Assembly (NCBI GenBank): GCA_964467985.1 | Contig: CAYXTP010000015.1 | Coordinates: 1 to 64,000, forward strand | Direction: 5' to 3' | DNA: 64,000 nucleotides | Origin: GCA-2720975 sp964467985 | GTDB lineage: Bacteria > Planctomycetota > UBA1135 > GCA-002686595 | Shown: positions 24,263-33,648 of the stretch, piece by piece | How the letters are laid out: every line of letters begins with the position of its first letter | Position numbering within the stretch: position 1 is the stretch's first letter | Position numbers and translations under genes: made by a program | Notes under the pieces: generated by a model | Seen by the model: the letters and a program-made list of their open reading frames with translations, nothing else | Told to the model about the DNA's origin: nothing | Database searches by the model: none

Positions 24263-25105
24263 TCAGACCTGGCCTTCGAGACTCGCCTTGCGCGCCTTGC
24301 GCAAGTGATCGATCAACCCGCTGGAGATGTACAGCACGCCCGTAGCGAGCAGCACGGGTACGGGCGCCAGGTACAAACCGCCGGCAATGAACACGACCTT
24401 GACCAGCACCGGAAAGCGGGTGCGCGCCCCTCCGAAGTAGGTGGCCATGTGCCGGTAGGGAATGCGGCTCACCATCAGGAGGCCGATGGTCGGCAGGGCC
24501 AAGAGGATCGCGGGCAAGAGGGAGTCCGCCAGTCCCTCACGCAACCATGCGGGCAAGTATTCGACTCCCTTGCCAACGGGGGTCGCCGTTCCCGCTGCCG
24601 TCTCGATCCCACCGCCCAAAGAAAGGAACATCAGGATCATGGCCACGATGGTACCTGCCGCCGCGGGTGACGGCAGACCTCGGAATCCCCGGTGAGACTC
24701 CTCGTTGTGGTCCGATTCCAAATTGAACCGCGCGAGGCGCAGCACAGCCATGAGCGCGAACCCCGCGGCTGCGAGAAAGTGCACACGCGGGTGCACCAGC
24801 TCATGCCTCTCCAGCAAGACCTTGGCCACCATGGCCGGGGCCACGCCAAATGTGATGGCGTCGGCAAAGGAATCGAGCTGAGCCCCAAAATCGGAGAAAC
24901 TGTCGGTCATGCGCGCGATGCGCCCGTCCAAGCCATCCAACACGCTGGCGATCAAGACCAACCAGCAACTCATCTCAAGTAGGTTGTCGAAGCGCACCAG
25001 GTCCTGGCCAGAGGCCAACGCGTCGATGGCCTTGGAGATCGCCAGCAGCCCGCAACCGGCGTTGGCCAGGGTCAGGATATTGGGCAGGACGGAGACGTGC
25101 TTCAT
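24263..25105 (-). CDS. pssA: CDP-diacylglycerol--serine O-phosphatidyltransferase
   Basis: The product has 280 residues. It makes phosphatidylserine at the membrane. The CDP-alcohol phosphatidyltransferase motif D(x)2DG(x)2AR(x)8G(x)3D(x)3D is complete (LDGLDGRIARM through GAQLDSFADAI). Several TM helices follow. The ATG at 25105 is preferred; the open frame to 25333 is unlikely, since it lies in the divergent region shared with eno. It leads the pssA-folK-panC-ispE operon. Confidence 0.9.
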   Translation of the reverse strand: MKHVSVLPNILTLANAGCGLLAISKAIDALASGQDLVRFDNLLEMSCWLVLIASVLDGLDGRIARMTDSFSDFGAQLDSFADAITFGVAPAMVAKVLLERHELVHPRVHFLAAAGFALMAVLRLARFNLESDHNEESHRGFRGLPSPAAAGTIVAMILMFLSLGGGIETAAGTATPVGKGVEYLPAWLREGLADSLLPAILLALPTIGLLMVSRIPYRHMATYFGGARTRFPVLVKVVFIAGGLYLAPVPVLLATGVLYISSGLIDHLRKARKASLEGQV

Positions 25106-25377
25106 GGAGAGAAACCGGAACAGGCGGGCGTAGCAGGGGGCCGCTTGCGCCCAAGAGTATCGCAGACTGGCGGGACTGCAGTAGCCCCGGGGGTTATCTG
25201 ATGCAGTTCGACCGTGCGCCCCGGGGGGCGAGCCGCGGGATGGCCCTGAAGCTGCGTGCTGTGGGCCCGATGCTTGGCGGGCGAAGAGGGTCTGACCCGC
25301 TGCGACGGATAGGGGCCACCGGAAAACCGCCAACAGTAGTGCGACTCGGTGCGCACGCGGTACGATCCCTCACAATC

Positions 25378-26649
25378 ATGAGTGAAATCGTCCACATCCA
25401 CGGGCGGGAGATTTTGGACTCCCGCGGGAATCCCACAATCGAAGTCGATGTCGAACTGGCCAGCGGGGCCATGGGCCGGGCGGCGGTGCCCTCGGGGGCC
25501 TCCACGGGCATCCATGAAGCCCATGAACTGCGCGACGGAGAGGGTCGCTACGGTGGCAAGGGGGTACTCAAGGCCGTGCGTTCGGTCAATGAGGACATCG
25601 CCCACGACTTGGGGGGCGTTGAAGCCCTCGATCAAGGGGACATCGATCGGCGCATGATCGCGCTCGACGGCACCCCGAACAAGTCGCGCCTAGGAGCCAA
25701 CGCCATCCTCGGCGTCAGCCTCGCCACGGCCAAAGCGGCTGCGGACGAATGCGGCCTGCCCCTCTACCGCTACGTGGGCGGTGCTGCAGCCCATGTCCTG
25801 CCCGTGCCCATGATGAACATCCTCAACGGGGGCGAGCACGCAGACAACAACGTGGACCTGCAGGAGTTCATGATCATGCCCTTTGGAGCCACCTCCCTTC
25901 CGGAGGGCTTGCGCATGGGGGTGGAGGTCTTCCACGCTCTCAAGTCGGTCTGCCGGAGCCGAGGCCTCAACACCGCCGTCGGTGATGAGGGCGGATTCGC
26001 CCCGAATCTGGGCTCGAATGAAGAGGCGATCACCCTGATTCTGGAAGCCGTGGAGAAGACTGGCCTCCTGCCTGGCCAGGACATCCGCATCGCAATCGAC
26101 GCCGCCAGCAGCGAGTTCTACAAGGATGGCACCTACACCCTCGACGGCAAGGCCCATTCCGCGGAGGAATTGTCCAACTACTACGCCGGACTGTGCGAGA
26201 AGTACCCGATCTTCTCCATAGAGGATACGCACGATCAGGACGACTGGGCCGGCTGGCAGAGCATCACGGCGGCGGTTGGCGACCGGGTTCAGATCGTGGG
26301 AGACGACCTCTTCGTCACCAATGTCGAACGCCTGCGGGAGGGCATCGACAAGCAAGCAGCCAACGCCATTCTGATCAAGGTCAATCAAATCGGAACCCTG
26401 ACTGAGACCCTGGAGACCATCGCCCTGGCCCACCGCCGGGGCATGAACTGCGTCATGAGTCACCGCTCCGGAGAGACCGAGGACACGACCATCGCCGACC
26501 TGGCAGTGGCCACGGCCACGGGCCAGATCAAGACCGGAGCCCCCTGCCGCAGTGACCGGGTCGCCAAGTACAACCGCCTCCTGCGCATCCACGAAGAACT
26601 GGGCCTGAGCGCGCGCTACGGATCGCGCAACTTGCCGACGGCACACTAG
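25378..26649 (+). CDS. eno: Enolase
   Basis: The product has 423 residues, the usual length. It converts 2-phosphoglycerate to phosphoenolpyruvate. ILDSRGNPT, LNGGEHADNN, SIEDTHDQDDW, and KVNQIGT followed by MSHRSGETED are all present with the catalytic Glu/Lys/His and metal ligands. The start is ATG at 25378; the open frame upstream to 25201 is not protein-like. It is followed after 12 bases by a small membrane protein, the eno-ftsB order seen in many bacteria. Confidence 0.97.
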   Translation: MSEIVHIHGREILDSRGNPTIEVDVELASGAMGRAAVPSGASTGIHEAHELRDGEGRYGGKGVLKAVRSVNEDIAHDLGGVEALDQGDIDRRMIALDGTPNKSRLGANAILGVSLATAKAAADECGLPLYRYVGGAAAHVLPVPMMNILNGGEHADNNVDLQEFMIMPFGATSLPEGLRMGVEVFHALKSVCRSRGLNTAVGDEGGFAPNLGSNEEAITLILEAVEKTGLLPGQDIRIAIDAASSEFYKDGTYTLDGKAHSAEELSNYYAGLCEKYPIFSIEDTHDQDDWAGWQSITAAVGDRVQIVGDDLFVTNVERLREGIDKQAANAILIKVNQIGTLTETLETIALAHRRGMNCVMSHRSGETEDTTIADLAVATATGQIKTGAPCRSDRVAKYNRLLRIHEELGLSARYGSRNLPTAH

Positions 26650-26661
26650 TCCCCCTCCCCC

Positions 26662-26973
26662 ATGGCGAACGACTCACCCAGCCCTGCAACAGGCGGCTCG
26701 AGACCCAGCTCACTGGGCCTTGCGTGGCAGGCGGCGCTGCACTGGTCGCCGGTCTGGATTCCGCTGGTACTGCTGGCTCAGATCTTGATCTTGGGCCTGC
26801 GCCCGGCCCTGGCCCGTGGCAGTGAATTGGATATTCTCACGCCCCAGGTGAGCGAGCGCTGTGAGACGACGGACGCCGAGCACGCGTTCTTGGAACGACA
26901 GGTGCGCGCCTGGGACGATCCCATCTTCCGCGCCCGCAACCGCCGGGCGCTGGATCGCGGCCTGGATCGCTGA
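26662..26973 (+). CDS. Small FtsB/DivIC-like membrane protein
   Basis: The protein has 103 residues with one TM helix at about 31-52 (PVWIPLVLLAQILILGL) and a short predicted coil. It ends with a pattern reminiscent of septum-formation initiators (LERQVRAWDDPIFRARNRRAL). The position right after eno supports an FtsB/DivIC relationship. Similarity is weak and the coil is shorter than usual, so the cell-division role is an inference. Confidence 0.5.
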   Translation: MANDSPSPATGGSRPSSLGLAWQAALHWSPVWIPLVLLAQILILGLRPALARGSELDILTPQVSERCETTDAEHAFLERQVRAWDDPIFRARNRRALDRGLDR

Positions 26974-26978
26974 GCCCC

Positions 26979-29105
26979 ATGGGTTCCGTGCTGCGGTTCC
27001 CGGGCGGGGCCGCCCTGCTGACCTGCGCCCTGTGCGTCTCGTTTGCGAGAGCGTCGGAGTCCGGGCCGGATCCGCACAGTCCGCTCCAGGACGAGGGTCT
27101 CGGTGACAGCCCCCTTCGCAACGACACGCACCTGTTTCGATCCGAAGCGGCCCAAGCAGCGCTCGCACGCGGGGATCGTGCATGGAGGCAAAGTCTCGCC
27201 GGTGGCGAGCAGGATGAGTGGCATTACACCCAGGCCTTTGAGGGTTGGCGGGCAGCTCTCGTCGAGTCGGCAACGGGGGACTCGGTACTGCTGGATCCGC
27301 CCGGATCGGATGTCTCCGGCATCTGGTTCGACCCCTTGCAGACCCATGCGCGTCGCTCCGAAGGTGTGAGCGAAGCCGTCCTGCGCCGCTTGCTTAGCCT
27401 CGGTGACGATTTGCAAGCACTATGGCGTGAAAGGCTCGAGCCCGAAGCCTTGCTGCTCCTAGAGGCCGCGCCCTATGACCGCGCCCAACTGGGGCGCATC
27501 GAACGCAACCTGCCCCTCACCCATAGCGCCGCTGTGGCCGCCTTGCGCCTGGCGGATCACAGCTTGGAGCAGGGTCGGTTGGAGGATGTGCGCACTTGGT
27601 TGCGAAGGGCCAAACGACACGCGCGCGGGCTGCCGTCCGGTGCTCCGGAGTCCCAGGAGCTGTCCTCCAGCTTGGATCGACGCGAGGCCGTGCTCGTCGC
27701 CCTCGAAGCGTCCCAGGGCCTTGCGCGGGCCGAGTGGGAGTCCGCCTCTCAACTCGAACCTACGCTGGCTGTGCGCCTGGAGAGCAATCAGAGCATGTCG
27801 CCGGATGCGCGGCCTGTCCCACTTGGGCGTCGTGTGGCTCCTGGCGGTGCCTTCTTCGAGGACGGTTCCTTGCTCGTCCAAACGCCACGGGGCCTGGCAC
27901 TCTTTCGGCCACCCGTTTTGGCCGGTGAAGGGGGAACCCGAACTCGTCGTCACAGCTACGAGGACCTACTCGACCTGCCTCCCGCGCGACCCTATGCCCT
28001 GCCGTCCTCGGGGGGTTGGCCCTTGCTCCCAACGATCGAAGGCATGGACGTGGTCCTGGTCGTGGACCGCGGACGTCCCGGCAGACGGGTCGGGAACATT
28101 CCCCTGTCCGCTAGCGGCAACCACCTGGTCTGCCTGACCTTGGGCCCAGGCGGACGCCTGCGAACACGCTGGCGACTCTCACAGGATGGCCTGTCGCGGC
28201 CCGGGCTCGCGACGACTCCGTGGGACGACGCGATCGGCGTGCCCGGACGATTTGAGTTCCAACCCGGCCCGATAACCGGGGAAGGGCGCGTATTTGTGCA
28301 AGCGCGTGGCCTAGCCCATCCGGATGACGGCGGCACCATGCAGACGCCGGACATCTATTTGTTCGCCTTGGACATGGCCAGCGGAGGTCTCATTTGGTCG
28401 CGCCCCCTGACCCAGCCGGCGGACGTGCGGAGTCGTGGCAGCGCGGTGGGGACTGTGCCGACAACGGGCATGCCCCTCGCGCTCGTGAAGGGCGTACTTG
28501 TCGCTGGCACGAACGTGGGCCTGTGCTGCGCGTACGAGGCCTTGGATGGCCGCCACCTTTGGAGCGTGCGCACCCAACGCCGGGTCGCCGGTGAAACGGG
28601 TTGGCCGGGTTCGCGTCGGCCTTTGAGCGCCGAATCGGATCTGTCCCCGGACGCGGTCTTGGTGGCGCCCTTCGACTCGGTGTACGCCTACGCCTTGGCG
28701 CTACGCCCGCAACCCGGCACGCCCCTGTTCCTGACCACGCCGCAACCCATGGGCGCCCTGGTCGACCTGTCCGCGGGTGACGCTGGCGGTGCTTGGTTGT
28801 TCCTGGGCCGTGACGGCCGTCACCAAGCCCTGCGCACGCTGGACCCAGAGAGCGGCCTGCAATCTTCCCTGTACCTGGGTGCCGGCGAACAGTTCGAGGG
28901 GCCCGCGCTGGTCTCCCCCGAGCGGGCCTTCGTGAGCTCCAGCCGGGGCCTGTACCTGTTCGACCGCACGCGCGAGTGCTTCCTGCTGGACGTGGGTGAA
29001 ATGGAGCCCTTGGGCGCAGGCCTTGGCGGTCGCATTGTGGCGCGCGGCGACATCGTGGCCGTCACAGGTCGTGACAGTCTCTGGGTCTTCCGCGCGCGCG
29101 AGTGA
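26979..29105 (+). CDS. Exported PQQ-like beta-propeller protein
   Basis: The product has 708 residues with a Sec signal peptide (LLTCALCVSFARASE, cleavage near 26). A helical region (about 50-270) comes first. The C-terminal two thirds then have propeller-like blades, with recurring phrases such as LFALDMASGGLIWSRPL, CAYEALDGRHLWSV and LYLFDRTRE, as in PQQ_2 repeats. It is five bases after the FtsB-like gene. The layout (helical N-terminal, propeller C-terminal) is shared with the much larger protein at 51463-56211, suggesting related scaffolds. Confidence 0.75.
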   Translation: MGSVLRFPGGAALLTCALCVSFARASESGPDPHSPLQDEGLGDSPLRNDTHLFRSEAAQAALARGDRAWRQSLAGGEQDEWHYTQAFEGWRAALVESATGDSVLLDPPGSDVSGIWFDPLQTHARRSEGVSEAVLRRLLSLGDDLQALWRERLEPEALLLLEAAPYDRAQLGRIERNLPLTHSAAVAALRLADHSLEQGRLEDVRTWLRRAKRHARGLPSGAPESQELSSSLDRREAVLVALEASQGLARAEWESASQLEPTLAVRLESNQSMSPDARPVPLGRRVAPGGAFFEDGSLLVQTPRGLALFRPPVLAGEGGTRTRRHSYEDLLDLPPARPYALPSSGGWPLLPTIEGMDVVLVVDRGRPGRRVGNIPLSASGNHLVCLTLGPGGRLRTRWRLSQDGLSRPGLATTPWDDAIGVPGRFEFQPGPITGEGRVFVQARGLAHPDDGGTMQTPDIYLFALDMASGGLIWSRPLTQPADVRSRGSAVGTVPTTGMPLALVKGVLVAGTNVGLCCAYEALDGRHLWSVRTQRRVAGETGWPGSRRPLSAESDLSPDAVLVAPFDSVYAYALALRPQPGTPLFLTTPQPMGALVDLSAGDAGGAWLFLGRDGRHQALRTLDPESGLQSSLYLGAGEQFEGPALVSPERAFVSSSRGLYLFDRTRECFLLDVGEMEPLGAGLGGRIVARGDIVAVTGRDSLWVFRARE

Positions 29106-29182
29106 GCGACCCGCGCCGGAACCGGCAGGCGGTCAGTCGAGTTCGCGCCCCAGGTGCGCGAGGATCCTGTGCACTCGCTGCT

Positions 29183-29887
29183 TTAGGGATTCAACAGCCC
29201 CGCTACGACTCCCGGAACATCCCCGAGGCTGTCGACGACGGCGTCCGCGCCCGCAGTGGAAGATGAACTGCTTGCAAACTCTGTACTCATGATCGTTCGC
29301 AGTCCTGCAGCCTGCGCACCCTTGATATCGGCCTCAAAGTCGTCGCCAACCATCAGGGCGTTCGTCCCGTCCACTCCTACGGCGGTGAGTGCGGCCTCGA
29401 AGATGCGCGCGTGGGGCTTTTCGACCCCGACTTCTTCACTCGTGATCACGGCAGAAAAGTAGGGCGTGAGGCCGAGCTTCTCGATCTTGCGCAATTGAAC
29501 AGCGGTGGTGTGGTTCGAGACGATCGCCAACTTGTGATCGCGGGCAAGGGTCGCCAGAACATCCGGTGCACTCGGTGCGAGGCGCATCTCGTCCATGAAC
29601 GTGTGCCAGTACAAGTCGTAGAGCTTGAGCGACAGTTCGACGGCCATCTCGGGCACCAGCCCCTCGATGATGCGCTTGAAGAACAGCACTCGGTTGTGCG
29701 AGGCGGCCTGACCTTGCAGGCGCGCGGCTAGCCCCTCGCGTGCTGCGTCGTGTCGGCTGCGGAAATCGTCTAGGGAAATCGGGACGACTTCGGATAGCTC
29801 ACCGTGAACCTCGATCAAGGCCGCCTCGTTGCAGGGGCCGTACTCGTACAGGGTGTTGTCCAGGTCGAAGAGGATGGCGGAGTTCAT
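29183..29887 (-). CDS. HAD-superfamily hydrolase
   Basis: The protein has 234 residues. Motif I is FDLDNTLY (nucleophile and acid/base Asp), motif II IVSNHTT, motif III a Lys in VEKPHARIF, and motif IV MVGDDFEADI. A helical cap lies between motifs I and II (subclass IA). It is probably a phosphatase for a sugar phosphate. ATG 29887 with AGGTGG upstream is preferred over GTG at 29899. It is the last gene of a VOC-kinase-aldolase-phosphatase operon. Confidence 0.88.
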   Translation of the reverse strand: MNSAILFDLDNTLYEYGPCNEAALIEVHGELSEVVPISLDDFRSRHDAAREGLAARLQGQAASHNRVLFFKRIIEGLVPEMAVELSLKLYDLYWHTFMDEMRLAPSAPDVLATLARDHKLAIVSNHTTAVQLRKIEKLGLTPYFSAVITSEEVGVEKPHARIFEAALTAVGVDGTNALMVGDDFEADIKGAQAAGLRTIMSTEFASSSSSTAGADAVVDSLGDVPGVVAGLLNP

Positions 29888-29903
29888 GGGTGCATCCACC
29901 TGC

Positions 29904-30587
29904 TCAAGCCGGAGGGGCGGCCTGCGGTTTCATCTCGGCCAGGAGCTTGCGGCGGTACTCCTCGCTCCCCAGTGCATCCAGCTTGGCGCATTCTTCGTCT
30001 GAGAGAAACGTCGGTTCGCCAACTTGCAGCGCGTGCCACTGGATCGTGGCCTGCTCTTCCATGGCGAGCGTGCGAAAGTAGGCCTCTTTGACCGACGCGC
30101 CGACGGTGATGGTGCCGTGATTGCGGAGCACCATGCCGTGACAGTCCGCAGCCTTGAACGGCTCTTCCACCGCACGGGCGAGTTCAGGAGTCGTCACGGT
30201 GACGTAGGGCAGGTGCGGCACGTTTCTGCCGAGGTAGACGTAGTAATCCGCGAACATCGGTCGCAGGTCATGGCCGGACGAGCACAGGGCCACGGTCATC
30301 TTGGGATGAGCGTGCACGATGGCAGTCAATTCGGGCCTCTGACGATAGACGTACAGGTGCATCAGCACCTCTGATGAGGGCTTGCACTCACCATCCAAGA
30401 GTTCACCCGTCTCCACGGAGATGCACGGATAGTGTTCGGCGCGTGCTTCTTGCAGGGAAAATCCGCTGGGTGAAATCCACATGTGGTCCCCGTCCCGCGC
30501 ACTGACATTGCCCCCCGCGCCCGTGACCAAGCCCGATACGGCCAGCTCTTCGGCGGCACTGATTAATTCGGAGAGGATTCGACTCAT
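29904..30587 (-). CDS. Class II aldolase/adducin-family sugar-phosphate aldolase
   Basis: The product has 227 residues. Zinc ligands are visible: HAH in IVHAHPKM and His in VLRNHGT; the catalytic Glu lies in KPSSEVLMHLYVY. GAGGNVSARDGD is the N-terminal phosphate-binding loop. It is related to L-fuculose/L-ribulose-phosphate aldolases or epimerases. The start at 30587 overlaps the kinase stop (ATGA), so it should act on that kinase's product, presumably splitting a ketose phosphate into dihydroxyacetone phosphate and an aldehyde. Confidence 0.88.
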   Translation of the reverse strand: MSRILSELISAAEELAVSGLVTGAGGNVSARDGDHMWISPSGFSLQEARAEHYPCISVETGELLDGECKPSSEVLMHLYVYRQRPELTAIVHAHPKMTVALCSSGHDLRPMFADYYVYLGRNVPHLPYVTVTTPELARAVEEPFKAADCHGMVLRNHGTITVGASVKEAYFRTLAMEEQATIQWHALQVGEPTFLSDEECAKLDALGSEEYRRKLLAEMKPQAAPPA

Positions 30588-32071
30588 GTGGCGTTGCCGG
30601 TGAGGTACTCGCGTTGACGGAGTGCATGGAGGAAGCGCTGGTAGAGACCTTCGTAGACCTCGCAGCGCTCTGGATCGGGACGGAAGGTACGGTCGATGCG
30701 CACCATCTGTCGACACGCTTGCGAGAGATCCCCATGGACCGTTGCGGAGGCGGCGAGGATGGCACTGCCCAGCGCGGATTCGTGGCATGCCGGCCGGTGC
30801 AAGACCCTCCCCAAAACGTCGGCTCGCAGTTGCATCCACAGGTCACTGCGACTGCCGCCGCCTGTGGAGAAGAGATCTGCGCCGTTCGCTGGGTGCTGGC
30901 CCGACGCCCGGTCCAGGACTTCGTAACCCAGTCGCTCCACAAACGCTGTCCCTTGCAAATTTGCGGCGAAGCTCGCTGCACCGGTGGCCACCTCGGGCTC
31001 GCAGAACCCCGTGGCCTCGGGGCACAGGAATGGAAAGCGCTCCCCCCCTGTTCGGAGCGGATAGGCAATCGCCTCACTAGGCAACTGGGCGGCGGCCATA
31101 CGGTCCAACTCGCGGGGCTCCTGGTTGCCGAAGTCCTTGCGAATCCAATCCCCGCCCACGTTGCTGGCCGCGCCCGGCAACCAGAACCCGCCCGGCAACG
31201 CGTGACTGTAGATTCCGCTCCCCGGATCCAACGCGGGCCGATTCGCGAGGCGCTTGAATACCAGGGTCGTGCCGAGGGTCGTGTTGTCCTCCCCCACGCG
31301 TGTCGCACCTGAGGCGAGGAAGCCCGCCGTCCCGTCGGTGACGCCCGCGATGACGGGCAGTCTCTCAGGCAGCCCAAGATCTTCGGATAGCGCATCGGTC
31401 AGCGCGCCAAATTGGCTGCCCGGCGCAATGACCTCTGGCAGTCTGGAACGCACCTCGTCGAGGCCATCGATCCACGCCGGCCACTCGTCCCGCTGCAGGT
31501 CGTATCCGGTCTTGAGCGCATTGCCCGAGTCGGTTTGCCCCGTCCTTCCACAGAGCCGACCCGCGATGAAATCGGCCTGGTGCGCGAAGCAGTGAGTCCT
31601 TGCGAATTCCCCGGGCAAATGACGTGTGATCCAGAGAATCTTGGCGATGGCGAACGAGCTCGCAATGCGCGCGCGACCACTCCCGCCGCCCTCACCAGCC
31701 AGGCGGTTGAGTTCGAGGGCCTCGTCGCCAGCGCGCGCGTCGTTGTACATCAACGCGGGCGTCGTGGCCGTTCCCCGCGCGTTCACCCCAACGACTGTTC
31801 CTGAGGTGCCATCGATGCAGATCGCGCACAGTCGACTGCTCGCGATGGACGCCGCATTCAGTTGATCGAGGGCCAGGGACAAGGCTCTGCGCGTAGCCGC
31901 CCACCAGGACTCTGGATCCTGTTCATGTCGAACTCCGTCTCCTCGTACCTGGGGCGGGATGGCCGCTTCGGCGTTGGCCACAATCTCACCGTCAGCCGAA
32001 GCGACGATCACCCGCGCTCCACCCGTGCCGAGGTCTACCCCCACCACCAAGGCGTCCGTCCCGTGGCTCAA
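30584..32071 (-). CDS. FGGY-family carbohydrate kinase
   Basis: The product has 495 residues. The N-terminal VGVDLGTGGARV is the phosphate-binding loop; ICIDGTSGTV and the C-terminal FSTGGGSRSDLWMQ are the FGGY signatures. It phosphorylates a ketose, likely a pentulose or deoxy-pentulose. TTG start at 32071 with AGGGA about six bases upstream. It sits nine bases after a VOC gene and overlaps the aldolase gene. The substrate is not determined from sequence; ribulose or a deoxyketose are possible. Confidence 0.88.
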   Translation of the reverse strand: MSHGTDALVVGVDLGTGGARVIVASADGEIVANAEAAIPPQVRGDGVRHEQDPESWWAATRRALSLALDQLNAASIASSRLCAICIDGTSGTVVGVNARGTATTPALMYNDARAGDEALELNRLAGEGGGSGRARIASSFAIAKILWITRHLPGEFARTHCFAHQADFIAGRLCGRTGQTDSGNALKTGYDLQRDEWPAWIDGLDEVRSRLPEVIAPGSQFGALTDALSEDLGLPERLPVIAGVTDGTAGFLASGATRVGEDNTTLGTTLVFKRLANRPALDPGSGIYSHALPGGFWLPGAASNVGGDWIRKDFGNQEPRELDRMAAAQLPSEAIAYPLRTGGERFPFLCPEATGFCEPEVATGAASFAANLQGTAFVERLGYEVLDRASGQHPANGADLFSTGGGSRSDLWMQLRADVLGRVLHRPACHESALGSAILAASATVHGDLSQACRQMVRIDRTFRPDPERCEVYEGLYQRFLHALRQREYLTGNAT

Positions 32072-32080
32072 CTCGATTCC

Positions 32081-32467
32081 CTAGGCGTCCGTCTCCGAGT
32101 GCAAGGCAATCCGGTTGCCCTCACTGTCTAGCACCAATGCACGGAACCCATGGGGCCCGATAGCGTGCACGTCCTCGATAATCTGCCCGCCGTGCTGCTT
32201 CACCAGGCTGCTCGCCTCGCGGATGCGGCCGTTCACGTTGAGGTAGACCAATAGGCCCTTGTCGGAGCTGATCTGCTCCGGATTGGGTACCAGGCAACCG
32301 CCATTGCCTTGGTCGTGCTCGATGAATGACGCCTGCATTCCCCCCGCATCGAACACCTCCACCCCGCAGGCCAGAACGGCAGCGTAAAAGTCGTTCGCGC
32401 GCTGCAGATCCGCGACCGGGATGTCGAACCACACGGCTCGGTTGTGCTTGGAATTGAGTTCACTCAT
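32081..32467 (-). CDS. VOC-family (glyoxalase-like) protein
   Basis: The product has 128 residues: an FDIPVADLQRANDFYAAVL first module, then a C-terminal LVLDSEGNRIALHSE. The ATG at 32467 is preferred; the frame is open a further 23 codons. It is the first gene of the sugar kinase/aldolase operon. It may detoxify an aldehyde made by the aldolase, but that is an inference. Confidence 0.85.
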   Translation of the reverse strand: MSELNSKHNRAVWFDIPVADLQRANDFYAAVLACGVEVFDAGGMQASFIEHDQGNGGCLVPNPEQISSDKGLLVYLNVNGRIREASSLVKQHGGQIIEDVHAIGPHGFRALVLDSEGNRIALHSETDA

Positions 32468-32677
32468 GGTCTTGATCCTATGAATTGGACTGTGGTGCCG
32501 GCCCCGTACACGGCGGTTGCCGGCCCGGGCGCGCATCCTACATCAGTTGTCGGCTGAACGATCTAGCCTCGCTCGGCCCGACAAGATTCGCGGGAGCAAC
32601 GGGTCGATTCGGCTCTGCCCTCTGGCAAGGTTGGACCAGAGCTCAAGCCGCCATGCCGCGCAGAACGACACCCGCAC
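32468..32677. other. Intergenic, nothing recognised
   Basis: The 210 bp between the DinB-like gene's 3' end and the VOC gene's start presumably contain the promoter of the sugar operon. No convincing boxes or repeats were seen. Confidence 0.4.
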
Positions 32678-33190
32678 CTAGCCCGCGTAATCCACCTTCC
32701 AGGGCGCGAGGAGCCTGCCCTCCAGCGTCGCCACCGCGGCAGTCAGCTGGCGTAGATGCAGCAGGTCGTGGATGCGCCAGGAGGCGATGAAGTCGCCTGC
32801 GCGCATCGTCGTTCCATCGGGCCTAGGGAGTTCGGCGTCCAGCTGCTCCAGGGTGAGTGAACGCAGCCAATCGCAGGAGACTAGCCGTTCCTGCTCGAAT
32901 TCCTCCAGGGTGGCCTGGATATCGGCTTCGTTGTAGCGCCGCTCGGTCACCCACTCCTGGGGGCGGATCCCGGGGACCTGGTCAGCCCCTTGCACGGCTG
33001 CCTGGGCTCGAACGCGGAAGTCCTCGCGCTCCTCATCGAGTAGGTGACGCACGATCTCCAAGGGGCTCCAGCGCTCAGGTGCCTCGCGGTCGCGCCAGAG
33101 GCTCTCCTCGAGACCCGCAACCAGGCTCAAGAGGGTTGTGGGAAAGCGCAGGTGCTCGGTGACCAGGCGCTTGAACGCCGGCGCGTTCAT
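32678..33190 (-). CDS. DinB-family four-helix protein
   Basis: The product has 170 residues. Helical bundle with the DinB-like metal triad: His in IVRHLLDEER and the HDLLHLRQL helix near the C-terminus. The family includes metal-dependent thiol transferases and many uncharacterised proteins. It starts at ATG 33190, overlapping the stop of the 101-residue gene upstream by four bases. Confidence 0.85.
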   Translation of the reverse strand: MNAPAFKRLVTEHLRFPTTLLSLVAGLEESLWRDREAPERWSPLEIVRHLLDEEREDFRVRAQAAVQGADQVPGIRPQEWVTERRYNEADIQATLEEFEQERLVSCDWLRSLTLEQLDAELPRPDGTTMRAGDFIASWRIHDLLHLRQLTAAVATLEGRLLAPWKVDYAG

Positions 33191-33492
33191 TGCCCCATCC
33201 CGCGCAGGATAGCCACGTCCAACTTGCCGTCCTTGACGCCATCGAGTTCATCCAATTCAGCCAAGGTGGCGCGCACGTCTTCGCGCGTGACCACGCCCTT
33301 GTCGTCCACCTGTTGGAGCAGGGCCCCTAGCACGAGGGCCAGGTAACCGATGTCGTCTTCCAGTTCGTCCACCCTGCGCCCAAGGGCACTCGACTTCGGC
33401 TGCGCGCGGGACCGCCGACCCTGTGAATCCGCCAGACGTCGTAGGTGGGTCGCTTGGGCCTGCTCAGGAAAGAAAAAATCGTAGAGGCTCAT
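33187..33492 (-). CDS. Small coiled-coil protein, 101 aa
   Basis: It starts at ATG 33492 (MSLYDFFFPEQAQA). The N-terminal 35 residues are basic, followed by a helix (LGRRVDELEDDIGYLALVL) and a C-terminal helical hairpin rich in Asp and Glu. Unrecognised, no membrane helix. Translationally coupled to the DinB-like gene (ATGA). Possibly a partner of it. Confidence 0.5.
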   Translation of the reverse strand: MSLYDFFFPEQAQATHLRRLADSQGRRSRAQPKSSALGRRVDELEDDIGYLALVLGALLQQVDDKGVVTREDVRATLAELDELDGVKDGKLDVAILRGMGQ

Positions 33493-33615
33493 GGTGGGTC
33501 TCCCTCTCAGTGAGTGTGGGTTGGATGAGTCCAATGAGGATACGAGGCTGCCTGCCTACCTGCACGGCTCCCCCCTGGGAGCACACGGGACCGGTGACTG
33601 CGCCTTCGGGCTAGC

Positions 33616-33641
33616 GGGGAGGAGTGGGCCTACTACTCCCC
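33616..33641 (-). terminator. Terminator-like hairpin after the glycosidase gene
   Basis: A ten-base stem with one mismatch (33616-33625 with 33632-33641, loop of six) lies eight bases beyond the stop of the leftward glycosidase gene. No T-run follows, so it may be a weak or Rho-assisted terminator. Confidence 0.45.
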
Positions 33642-33648
33642 GGACGAG

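Noticed and set aside
25690..26646. 318-codon frame opposite enolase
   Set aside because: Shadow of a strongly conserved gene.
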